From Thermodesulfobacteriota bacterium (lineage in GTDB: Bacteria > Desulfobacterota > WTBG01 > CAIYCZ01 > CAIRTM01), in assembly GCA_026415325.1 (NCBI GenBank), contig JAOAHH010000005.1, forward strand, positions 1-35,239: DNA of 35,239 bases. Reading direction: 5' to 3'. The notes beneath the pieces are model-generated. The model was given only the letters and a program-made list of their open reading frames with translations, had not been told where the DNA came from and made no database searches. Of the stretch, positions 1 to 7,154 are shown piece after piece (the first letter of the stretch is position 1; each line of letters opens with the position of its first letter). The position numbers and the translations under genes were made by a program.

Positions 1-165
1 GCGCATGATACAAACGATCCATGGCTGGAACAAAGAGCGGCACCGGGATTTCAAGCAAAGTTTTTTGAGGGATATGCTATCCCCGCGGTTGCGCATATAG
101 TGAGTAAAACCTTATCTGGCGTTAAAGTTGATTATGTACAAGAAGTAAAAAAATTTCTAGTATAA
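1..165 (+). CDS. C-terminal fragment of an unidentified protein
   Basis: Frame 1 is open from the first base to a TAA at 163-165 and gives 54 residues containing DPWLEQRAAPGF and ending in VKKFLV. The start lies outside the window. I do not recognise the family. It is on the same strand as the PqqD-like gene 81 bp downstream, so it may be an upstream member of the peptide-modification locus, but a promoter candidate lies between the two. The tail shows no membrane segment and no cysteine motif. Confidence 0.6.
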   Translation, partial: AHDTNDPWLEQRAAPGFQAKFFEGYAIPAVAHIVSKTLSGVKVDYVQEVKKFLV

Positions 166-189
166 TTAATAAACGATGATAAAAATAAC

Positions 190-217
190 TTGATATTTTA
201 CAAAAACAATTTAATAT
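190..217 (+). promoter_or_regulatory. candidate sigma-70 promoter for the PqqD-like gene
   Basis: TTGATA (190-195) and TAATAT (212-217) are separated by 16 bp in a very AT-rich 81-bp gap. The -35 matches 5 of 6 consensus bases and the -10 matches 4 of 6. AT-rich DNA gives such matches by chance, so this is only a candidate. Confidence 0.35.
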
Positions 218-246
218 ATTAGCAAAACACAATATGAAATTAAATT

Positions 247-516
247 ATGATGCACGAGAAACCAAAACGAAAAGAAAATATTACAGTTCAAGACCTTGGC
301 GATGAGACGCTGCTGTATGATTCTGAGCGTGAAAACGTCCATATTCTCAATTACACTGCACAATTGATTTGGAATCTTTGCGACGGAGAGCACACAATAG
401 AGGAAATATTTAACTGTTTAATAAAAAATTTCCCTAATGTGCCGCAAGGAGACTTGTTTTCCGATCTTCAGACTATAATTAATGATTTTAAAGATAAAAA
501 TATTATAAATTGTTAA
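247..516 (+). CDS. PqqD-like RiPP recognition protein (stand-alone RRE)
   Basis: This 89-residue protein has the PqqD/RRE layout: a short beta region (LGDETLLYDSERENVHILN), then NYTAQLIWNLCDG with the hydrophobic helix typical of the family, then TIEEI and a C-terminal helix. PqqD-family proteins bind the leader of a precursor peptide and present it to a radical SAM enzyme. The next genes encode exactly those two partners, which supports the same role here. The start is ATG 247, or ATG 250 immediately after it; neither has a clear Shine-Dalgarno sequence. Substrate choice is inferred from context only. Confidence 0.8.
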   Translation: MMHEKPKRKENITVQDLGDETLLYDSERENVHILNYTAQLIWNLCDGEHTIEEIFNCLIKNFPNVPQGDLFSDLQTIINDFKDKNIINC

Positions 517-541
517 AGATATAATGACATTAAAAAGTTTC

Positions 542-570
542 TTGACAATAAGCAAAGTGCACGTTATAAA
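542..570 (+). promoter_or_regulatory. strong sigma-70 promoter of the precursor peptide gene
   Basis: A perfect TTGACA (542-547) is followed, after exactly 17 bp, by TATAAA (565-570), matching 11 of 12 consensus bases. Transcription would start near 577, leaving about 46 nt of leader before the ATG at 623. Because it lies after the PqqD-like gene, the precursor can be transcribed independently of it. Confidence 0.75.
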
Positions 571-622
571 TTAGATGAAAGCCAAGGGAAAATAAAATCC
601 CAATTTTTGAAGGGAGGTAAAA

Positions 623-733
623 ATGGAAAAAAGAGAATATGAAAAACCACAAGTGATTACTTATTCAGAAGACGAGATACTGGAACTCATTGGTCCTGCA
701 CAGACCTGCACAACATCACCAACACCTCAATAA
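623..733 (+). CDS. candidate RiPP precursor peptide (36 aa)
   Basis: The ATG at 623 is preceded by a strong Shine-Dalgarno sequence, AGGGAGG (611-617), and the frame closes at TAA 731-733. The peptide begins MEKREYEKPQV, continues with the acidic helix-like stretch SEDEILEL, then IGPAQT, and ends with a short Cys/Thr/Ser/Pro-rich tail, CTTSPTPQ. A conserved-looking leader followed by a small polar tail with one cysteine is the usual layout of a modified peptide precursor. The YxxP at residues 6-9 resembles the leader motif that RRE domains bind in lasso peptides. It sits between a PqqD-like protein and a radical SAM/SPASM enzyme and has its own promoter and terminator. The product, the modified residue and the cleavage site are unknown; the tail after GPA (residues 24-26) is my guess for the core. 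Confidence 0.75.
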   Translation: MEKREYEKPQVITYSEDEILELIGPAQTCTTSPTPQ

Positions 734-758
734 GTATTAAAGAGTTAGACAAGATTAT

Positions 759-805
759 AAAATAGGGTTATACATAACATATATTATGTATAACCCTATT
801 TTTTT
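759..805 (+). terminator. rho-independent terminator after the precursor gene
   Basis: The arm AAAATAGGGTTATACATAA (759-777) pairs perfectly over 19 bp with 784-802 around a 6-nt loop (CATATA, 778-783). A run of T ends at 805. It lies 25 bp after the precursor stop codon and ends 11 bp before the ATG of the radical SAM gene. It should end most transcripts at the precursor and let only read-through reach the enzymes, and it may also protect the small mRNA from 3' decay. Confidence 0.85.
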
Positions 806-816
806 CGCTCCATTTC

Positions 817-2205
817 ATGAATATTTCTATAGCTTCTCCTGCGATCCCCCATAATTTTTTATGGAAAAAAGTAGAAGGAGTTTACCTTATTTTGCATCCA
901 GAACAACCGTTATGGATGCTCGTGAATGAATTTGGCTTTGAATGTCTAAAGCTTTTTGGCGAAGAAAAATCACTTGCCCAATGCATAAGCATCATTGCAT
1001 CACGGTATGGAATAGATTCTAAGACAGCAGAACAGGACATTCTTCGTTTTGTCGACTCGCTTAAAAAAGCAGGTTTTATAGATGACGATAAAAAAATCGA
1101 TATTGAAAGGAAAAAAATAGGGTTTACTTCCGCATTTCTCCATATCACCGATGCCTGTAACCTTAAATGTAAACATTGTTATGCAACCGTTTATCGGCAT
1201 AAGCGAGCGGATATCTCTGATAATGATTTTTTTAGATTTTTAGACCGATTTTTCGGAGCGGGCGGCAAGCGCCTTATTTTAAGCGGCGGTGAACCTTTAC
1301 TGCATAAACGCCTTAGGGATTTTATAGAACTGTATTCTCACGCGACAATACGCATTTTGACAAATGGTTTGCTTATCGATGATAATTTTGCGTCATATAT
1401 AGAGAATAAAAACGTAGATATTCAAGTAAGCCTTGACGGATCGACTGCCACGATACATGATAGCATCCGCGGCAAGGATGCTTTTCAAGGTGCGCTTGGC
1501 GGTATTGCTGTTCTGAAGCGACATGGACTTTTATACAGAACAAATATCTGCGCAACGATAACCCGCAAGAATATACATGACCTGCCGTCATTAATTCGAT
1601 TCGTATATTCTCTTGGCATCAGGCATATTCGCTTTATCCCCTTGCGCAAACGTGGCGATGGCGCTCGAAACTGGGGAACATTGCATGCAGACATTACCCC
1701 TGAAGAATACAAAGAGTTCTATCGATATGTATTTGAAGAGGCACAGGGTAATTTCCCGGATATGACAATCGGCAGTGGACTGAGCGGTCTTGTATTACGG
1801 GCGCACGATCTTTCGCAAGGCAACCGCGGCTGCAGCATTGGTACTAATCTTGTCGTTGATGCAAACGGAGATATTTATCCCTGTGTTCTTTTGATGGACA
1901 AGCAGTATAAACTTGGCAACATTCGCACGACGTCATTTGAAGCATTGCGGAAACACAGCGTGCTCAATCGGTTGGTTGATGCAATTTATGAGCGAAAAAA
2001 TAGGATCACAGAATGCAATTCCTGTTTATGGAAAAATTTCTGTGGCGGCGCGTGTCTCGGCGAAGTCCATGAGAAGTTCGGCTCAATATGGCGTACCGAT
2101 GAATATTGTGATATTAGACGGGAACTTCTGGAGAAGGCTATCCTCCGTATTATAGCCGGTACAATAAAAGAAACAACCAGAGGTAAAGGGCCTGAATGCT
2201 TTTAA
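817..2205 (+). CDS. radical SAM/SPASM peptide-modifying enzyme with N-terminal PqqD-like domain
   Basis: The 462-residue protein has a PqqD-like domain at about 13-88, then a radical SAM core with C114, C118 and C121 in CNLKCKHC and SGGEP at 156-160. A complete seven-cysteine SPASM domain follows: C339 and C356 (GDIYPC), then C400-x2-C403-x5-C409-x3-C413, then C431. SPASM enzymes of this form use SAM and auxiliary iron-sulfur clusters to cross-link or otherwise modify peptides. The adjacent 36-residue peptide is the obvious substrate candidate. ATG 817 has no Shine-Dalgarno sequence and stands only 11 bp after the terminator T-run, but a stop codon at 775-777 in this frame limits alternatives. 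The chemistry cannot be read from the sequence. Confidence 0.9.
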   Translation: MNISIASPAIPHNFLWKKVEGVYLILHPEQPLWMLVNEFGFECLKLFGEEKSLAQCISIIASRYGIDSKTAEQDILRFVDSLKKAGFIDDDKKIDIERKKIGFTSAFLHITDACNLKCKHCYATVYRHKRADISDNDFFRFLDRFFGAGGKRLILSGGEPLLHKRLRDFIELYSHATIRILTNGLLIDDNFASYIENKNVDIQVSLDGSTATIHDSIRGKDAFQGALGGIAVLKRHGLLYRTNICATITRKNIHDLPSLIRFVYSLGIRHIRFIPLRKRGDGARNWGTLHADITPEEYKEFYRYVFEEAQGNFPDMTIGSGLSGLVLRAHDLSQGNRGCSIGTNLVVDANGDIYPCVLLMDKQYKLGNIRTTSFEALRKHSVLNRLVDAIYERKNRITECNSCLWKNFCGGACLGEVHEKFGSIWRTDEYCDIRRELLEKAILRIIAGTIKETTRGKGPECF

Positions 2206-3347
2206 CACTGTCCCATGAACAACGCGTTGCCCTGAAAGGCAACCAATATTTTTCAGAGCGGTTTCTTTTTGCCGATATCGGTTTTTGTATCGCATCGGAT
2301 AATCCCACCTATATCGATAGGCTTCGCCGTATCTACCAAGCGTTTATTACGCCCGATCTGGCGGATATCGCACTTACCTGTTATATGTTAGATAGATGCG
2401 ATTTTTTTACAGGCTCATGTGTAATTATCGACAATGTTCTGTATGAATTTCCGCAGGGTGACAGGTTTTTTGGAAAGGCTGAAATATTTGTCCTGCAACG
2501 CGTTATCGATGCTATTGCAACCAGTTTTTTGCTTCATGCCGGTGTTGTTGCAAAAGACGGCAACGGCTATGTGATTTATGCACCTACCGGCTTTGGGAAA
2601 ACCACGTTTGTGTTGCGGCTTGTTGCAGATGGATACAAATTTTTATCAGACGAGTATTGTTTGATACATGCTGACAGCCTTACCATTGAGCCGTTTGCGC
2701 GACGTGTCGGCATCAAACAAACGAGTCCGTTTCTTTCTCTGATGCACCAGCGGGTTAATGATGCTCTTTGGTGCGATGGGAAGTATTATGTGAAGTGTGA
2801 TGATTTGTTCCCAAACTCATCTGGGGCATCCTGCAGGGCAAAATATTTTCTGATGCTTTCGCATGATGCACCTGACCATAGATTAGAAACAGACAACCAT
2901 ATTGTACAGATCGTTTTTTTTAATGATATGCAGCACGATCTTCAAAGATTGATGAATATATGCGGCGGCCGTATCGTGCGGCGAATGCCGCAAGATTATT
3001 GTATTGAATATATATGCGAACTCCCCAAAAAACGCATGGTAATCAGTGCGTTGCACCGGTTTTTACAAAAACATCACTCTAACATTTATTTTTTTACGCC
3101 GGTACGAGAACACAAGACCGATTTTACCAATACACCGAAATTATACCCAATGAAAAAATCTGACGCTACATTTGAAATACTTTCGAATTTAATCAATCGT
3201 TCCCCCGCAAGTGCGTTTCTTGCTTCACAAGGAGGCAAACATCAGGCTCTGATCATGAAAATAGCAGCATTTTTAAAAGAGGTTGATTGTTATCGTCTTG
3301 TGACGGGCAATCTCGATGCTATGGCACAGCTTGTCAGCGCCCTCTGA
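2196..3347 (+). CDS. HprK-like P-loop kinase-fold protein
   Basis: The 383-residue protein contains LLHAGVV (112-118), a Walker A motif APTGFGKTT (129-137) and LSDEY (150-154). This series is characteristic of proteins related to the HPr kinase/phosphorylase catalytic domain found in many RiPP clusters. True HprK has an N-terminal HPr-serine kinase domain, which I do not see. In RiPP loci such proteins have been linked to peptide phosphorylation or to unknown steps; here the substrate is not known. The start at 2196 overlaps the radical SAM gene by 10 bp, with a purine-rich GAGGTAAAGGG just upstream, indicating translational coupling. The C-terminal part (about 240-383) is less conserved-looking and is not assigned. 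Confidence 0.75.
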   Translation: MLLTLSHEQRVALKGNQYFSERFLFADIGFCIASDNPTYIDRLRRIYQAFITPDLADIALTCYMLDRCDFFTGSCVIIDNVLYEFPQGDRFFGKAEIFVLQRVIDAIATSFLLHAGVVAKDGNGYVIYAPTGFGKTTFVLRLVADGYKFLSDEYCLIHADSLTIEPFARRVGIKQTSPFLSLMHQRVNDALWCDGKYYVKCDDLFPNSSGASCRAKYFLMLSHDAPDHRLETDNHIVQIVFFNDMQHDLQRLMNICGGRIVRRMPQDYCIEYICELPKKRMVISALHRFLQKHHSNIYFFTPVREHKTDFTNTPKLYPMKKSDATFEILSNLINRSPASAFLASQGGKHQALIMKIAAFLKEVDCYRLVTGNLDAMAQLVSAL

Positions 3348-3357
3348 GGAGATTTTT

Positions 3358-6300
3358 ATGAATAAAGGTACTGCTTTTTTTATTATTCCCCTGATAGCGG
3401 TATGGATGGGTATAGGAGTGCTCTCTCAATCGGAGGATGCCAATGCAACCAGGGGCTCCATCGAAGATGTCACGGTGTTATCGTTTTCATTGCCAGACAT
3501 AAAATTTGATACGGTTAAGGGAACAGAGATGATACGCCTTGCCGCAGAAGGACTTGGCAGCCTTTCTACGCCGGGTGTTCCTGAAGTTTTAGTAAAAAGC
3601 ATGCTGCTCGAGGTTCCCTGCTGCGGTGAAATCGAGGTGATCCCGACTATCGAAGAGCAGAAGATGCTGCCCGAAATATTATTGGCACCGGTGCCGAAAA
3701 CGGTTCTGGAAGAAGAAAATCAGGGAACGGTTTCCCTGAGGCAGGTATTTGAAAAGAATGCAACTCTCTATGGCCAGGCCGAGGCGTATCCGGGGAAATA
3801 CGCGGACGTGGAATTTATCGGATACCTGCGTGATAAACGAGTTGCAAAAATAAACCTCTACCCAATTCAGTACAATCCGGCCACCCGCGAACTGGTGCTG
3901 TGCAAAAAGATGAAGGTGAGGGTCTGCCACAGGCCCGGGGATGATACATTGAAGCAATCACATATGCCGAGGAGGGAACAGCGCATCCGGCGACGTGATC
4001 GAGATAGAGCTTTTGAACACATTTACCGAACGGCTATCATGAATTATATCCCCAGCGAAGGGATGCACCCCTCGCTTATCGAGAACATTGGAGAGGCACA
4101 GCCCCAGCGGTCGCTCTCGACTGGAATCCAGCAAAGCCCGTTTGCCGTAAAGCTTATGATTGATGAATCTGGCATCTATAAAATTACCTATGAAGACCTT
4201 CTAGCGCTCGGTATTGATCTTTCCGGTACAACCAATGAGAACCTTGCCATGGAGAATCAAGGGCAGGAAATCGCGCTGTATTGTAGTGGCAGCGGACGGT
4301 TACAAGTAGGGGATTACATACTTTTTTACGGTCAAGCATACAAATCGCTATATAGCAAAACAAACGTCTACTGGTTGTATCAGAAAAACGGGCAGGGAAA
4401 GCGCATGCTACAGCGCACCGGCACTCCAGGCAGCGGTGAAACTCAGCAAACTCTGTTTCAAACAACGCTTCATTTTGAGAAGGATCTCCTGTATTGGTCA
4501 AACATTCCCCCCTATGATGAGGGAGTTGACCACTGGTTTTGGGATCGACTATCGATTATTGAAGAACCTCTCAAAAAAGATTTCTCGGTAACCGTCGGGA
4601 AACTTGTAAAAAATGCAGGTTCGTACACGATAACGCTCAATATGCAGGGACAAACCGGCACTGGCAAGAACCCCGACCACCATACCCGTGTGTATGTAAA
4701 TAATAATCTTGCAGGTGATTTTACATGGGATGGACAGGTCGAGCTGACACAGGATATTTCCGGTATCAATCCTACATTCTTTAATGACGGTGAGAATATT
4801 ATCACCATAGAAGCTGTTGCCGACACAGACTCTCAGGTTGATTCGTACTATATTAACTGGATTGAGATAACCCATAATGCAGCCTATACCGCAGCTAATG
4901 ACCGCCTGTTGTTTTACAATCATACAACCGGAACCATCGGTTTCACGATAAACGGTTTTAGTGATTCGGATGTGGTATGCCTTGAGATTACCAAACCGGG
5001 AGAACCGGTCATGATTACCGGAGCCGCAGTTGCAGGCCAGTCACCATCGGTGACAGTTCGTTTTCGGGACACCGTCACAGACCGGACCACGTATTATGCT
5101 GCTTCGAAGCTGGGTATGCGTACGCCATTGCAAATAGCCGTTGATACCCCATCCAATCTGACGACGTTCCGCCCGGATGTTGATTATATCATTATTACCC
5201 ATGAAGATTTTTACGATGCGGTCCAGGAACTGAAATCTTATCGGGAGGGCAAAGGGCTCCGTGTCGAAGTTGTGAAAATACAGGATATCTATGATGAGTT
5301 TTCATACGGCATCAAAAACGCACAGGCGATCAAGGATTTCCTCACCTTCGCTTACAATAACTGGAACAGCAACGGTCATCCCGAATATGTGCTGCTGGTG
5401 GGCGATGCATCAATTGATTACCGTGATGATATGGGGTTGTATGCAAAGGGGGCGATCGATTATGTTCCCACATTTCTTTATCAGACAAACGAGTTCGGCG
5501 ATACGCCGACTGATAACTGGTTTGCCTGTGTCAACGGCTCGGATTATCTGCCGGACATGCTGATCGGAAGAATTTCTATCAAAAACAGCACTGATCTAAA
5601 AAACGTCATCGCAAAGATAAAAGCCTATGAACAGGCATCGCCTGCCGCATGGTGCGGAAATGTCATTTTAGCAGCCGACAATGAATCGATCTTTGAAAGC
5701 GTTTCCGACACCCTTGCCACCATGATCCCCGACGGATTCCAGACAAAGAAGGTATATCTGGATACATATCCATCTGTGTCATCAGCAACCGTTGATCTTA
5801 TTGGAAAAATAAATGCAGGTGCGCTTATTACGAATTATGCGGGGCATGGTCACATTGATGAGTGGGCAAAGGAATATCTTTTTCATACCTATGACCAGCG
5901 GAAGAATAACACCCGTGACGATCTGACAAAGCTTACCAATGGCGATAAACTCACGTTTCTTATAACGCTGACTTGCTTAAACGGATACTTTCCCCACTGG
6001 ATTGACGATTATTCACTCGCAGAGGATTTTTTACGCGTTGAGAACAAAGGAGCAATCGCATGTTTTGCGCCGACCGCGCTTGGCTATCCTTCAGAGCACG
6101 GCGTGCTTGCGCGAAGGATTTTTAGCGGTCTCTTTGAAGACGGTAACAACATTGTCGGGAGTCTCGTCACTACGGCGAAGATCGGCACCTATACCCAGAT
6201 CAGTTCACGGGATATTGTGGAAACATTTACGCTGTTTGGCGATCCTGCTACAGAGCTTAAACTCGTTTCGGGCGGGGAGTTTAAAGCCTTCCGAACGCTT

Positions 6301-6612
6301 ACCCCTGATGAAGGTGATGCACTGCCGTTTATTCCGCTGCCAACTTTTACCTGGGGACCCGGCTTGTATGATCGGTTTAAAGTACAATTTTCGTCAACCC
6401 CTGATTTTACCCCGGATACAACGATTACCGTGCCCCTCATGCCGCTCCGGTTCCTCAACGGTACAAGCTATACCCCTCCGTTTTTCATATGGCTGTTTGT
6501 CAACATGATGGGGCGCCAGTCAGGCCAGCTGTACTGGCGCGTGGCGGCATATGATGAGGATTTTAACCAGATAGCATTTACCGATTACGCACGATTTACG
6601 GTTCAGCGATGA
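3358..6612 (+). CDS. secreted gingipain-like cysteine protease (peptidase family C25)
   Basis: I chose ATG 3358, preceded by GAGGAGA at 3345-3351, giving 1,084 residues. An upstream in-frame ATG at 3316 lies inside the previous gene. Residues 1-25 form a signal peptide (hydrophobic FFIIPLIAVWMGIGVL). The order is propeptide-like N-terminal region, a beta-rich domain at about 400-510, a C25 catalytic domain at about 600-965, and an immunoglobulin-like tail. The catalytic pair is visible as His830 in NYAGHGHIDEW and Cys873 in LTCLNGYF. No sorting domain of the type IX secretion kind is evident, as the protein ends TDYARFTVQR. It starts 10 bp after the HprK-like gene and overlaps the next gene, so it is part of the same operon. 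The target is unknown; processing of the exported peptide is one inference. Confidence 0.85.
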   Translation: MNKGTAFFIIPLIAVWMGIGVLSQSEDANATRGSIEDVTVLSFSLPDIKFDTVKGTEMIRLAAEGLGSLSTPGVPEVLVKSMLLEVPCCGEIEVIPTIEEQKMLPEILLAPVPKTVLEEENQGTVSLRQVFEKNATLYGQAEAYPGKYADVEFIGYLRDKRVAKINLYPIQYNPATRELVLCKKMKVRVCHRPGDDTLKQSHMPRREQRIRRRDRDRAFEHIYRTAIMNYIPSEGMHPSLIENIGEAQPQRSLSTGIQQSPFAVKLMIDESGIYKITYEDLLALGIDLSGTTNENLAMENQGQEIALYCSGSGRLQVGDYILFYGQAYKSLYSKTNVYWLYQKNGQGKRMLQRTGTPGSGETQQTLFQTTLHFEKDLLYWSNIPPYDEGVDHWFWDRLSIIEEPLKKDFSVTVGKLVKNAGSYTITLNMQGQTGTGKNPDHHTRVYVNNNLAGDFTWDGQVELTQDISGINPTFFNDGENIITIEAVADTDSQVDSYYINWIEITHNAAYTAANDRLLFYNHTTGTIGFTINGFSDSDVVCLEITKPGEPVMITGAAVAGQSPSVTVRFRDTVTDRTTYYAASKLGMRTPLQIAVDTPSNLTTFRPDVDYIIITHEDFYDAVQELKSYREGKGLRVEVVKIQDIYDEFSYGIKNAQAIKDFLTFAYNNWNSNGHPEYVLLVGDASIDYRDDMGLYAKGAIDYVPTFLYQTNEFGDTPTDNWFACVNGSDYLPDMLIGRISIKNSTDLKNVIAKIKAYEQASPAAWCGNVILAADNESIFESVSDTLATMIPDGFQTKKVYLDTYPSVSSATVDLIGKINAGALITNYAGHGHIDEWAKEYLFHTYDQRKNNTRDDLTKLTNGDKLTFLITLTCLNGYFPHWIDDYSLAEDFLRVENKGAIACFAPTALGYPSEHGVLARRIFSGLFEDGNNIVGSLVTTAKIGTYTQISSRDIVETFTLFGDPATELKLVSGGEFKAFRTLTPDEGDALPFIPLPTFTWGPGLYDRFKVQFSSTPDFTPDTTITVPLMPLRFLNGTSYTPPFFIWLFVNMMGRQSGQLYWRVAAYDEDFNQIAFTDYARFTVQR

Positions 6613-7154
6613 TCGACGACCAGCGACTTCGCAAAGCTGTCCTGGATGTATGGAAGAAGGAGGCACGGGGAAGAACCGTGGTTGCAGCCGGCACCAGTAT
6701 GCGCCCTCTTATCAAAGAGGGATATGCACTCACGGTTGTTCCTATGCAGGAAAGCAGACAAGCACGCATCGGCGATATCATCTTGTTTGATCGCGGAGGC
6801 GGTATGATTGCCCACCGCATGATCGGCAGAAAGCATCGTTGTGATGGGGTATGGTTTCAAGAAAAAGGTGATAATACTTTCTCTCCGGAATGGGTGCATG
6901 CGTCATCCATCATCGGCAAAGTCGTTGCGATTGATACAGGGACGCATGTTATCGATCTGACACGGTGGTACTGGATTCCCATCAGTCGGATTGTTGGTTA
7001 TTATTGGCACTGGCTGTTTCTCATGGTCGGCATTATACTGCGAGTGAAAACAACGCTGCTCCCCCACCGGCAGCTCACACGATTTGGGAGAATATACGCT
7101 GCCGTCTTGCGCTGGCTTGAAAAATTTCCAACCATCATGCTGCGCATTAAGTAG
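6609..7154 (+). CDS. S26B-type signal-peptidase-like protein
   Basis: The 181-residue protein has the signal peptidase I fold signature GTSMRPL with Ser30 as the likely nucleophile, GDIILF (55-60), AHRMIG with His69, and KGDNT (86-90). Bacterial-type signal peptidase uses a Ser/Lys pair; the His at the second position matches the S26B (SipW/archaeal/ER) type. The usual N-terminal anchor is missing, but residues about 118-145 are hydrophobic and could bind the membrane. ATG 6609 overlaps the protease stop codon (ATGA), showing tight coupling. It may process a protein or peptide made by this locus. The 3' end overlaps convergent rarA by 8 bp. Confidence 0.8.
   Translation: MIDDQRLRKAVLDVWKKEARGRTVVAAGTSMRPLIKEGYALTVVPMQESRQARIGDIILFDRGGGMIAHRMIGRKHRCDGVWFQEKGDNTFSPEWVHASSIIGKVVAIDTGTHVIDLTRWYWIPISRIVGYYWHWLFLMVGIILRVKTTLLPHRQLTRFGRIYAAVLRWLEKFPTIMLRIK

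Noticed and set aside
623-733. Lasso peptide precursor, because of the YxxP leader motif
   Set aside because: No lasso cyclase (asparagine-synthetase-like) or B2 transglutaminase-like protease is in the window, and the tail has no acidic residue placed for ring closure.
3316-3357. Longer start for the C25 protease
   Set aside because: These codons lie inside the HprK-like gene; ATG 3358 has a good ribosome site and begins a proper signal peptide.
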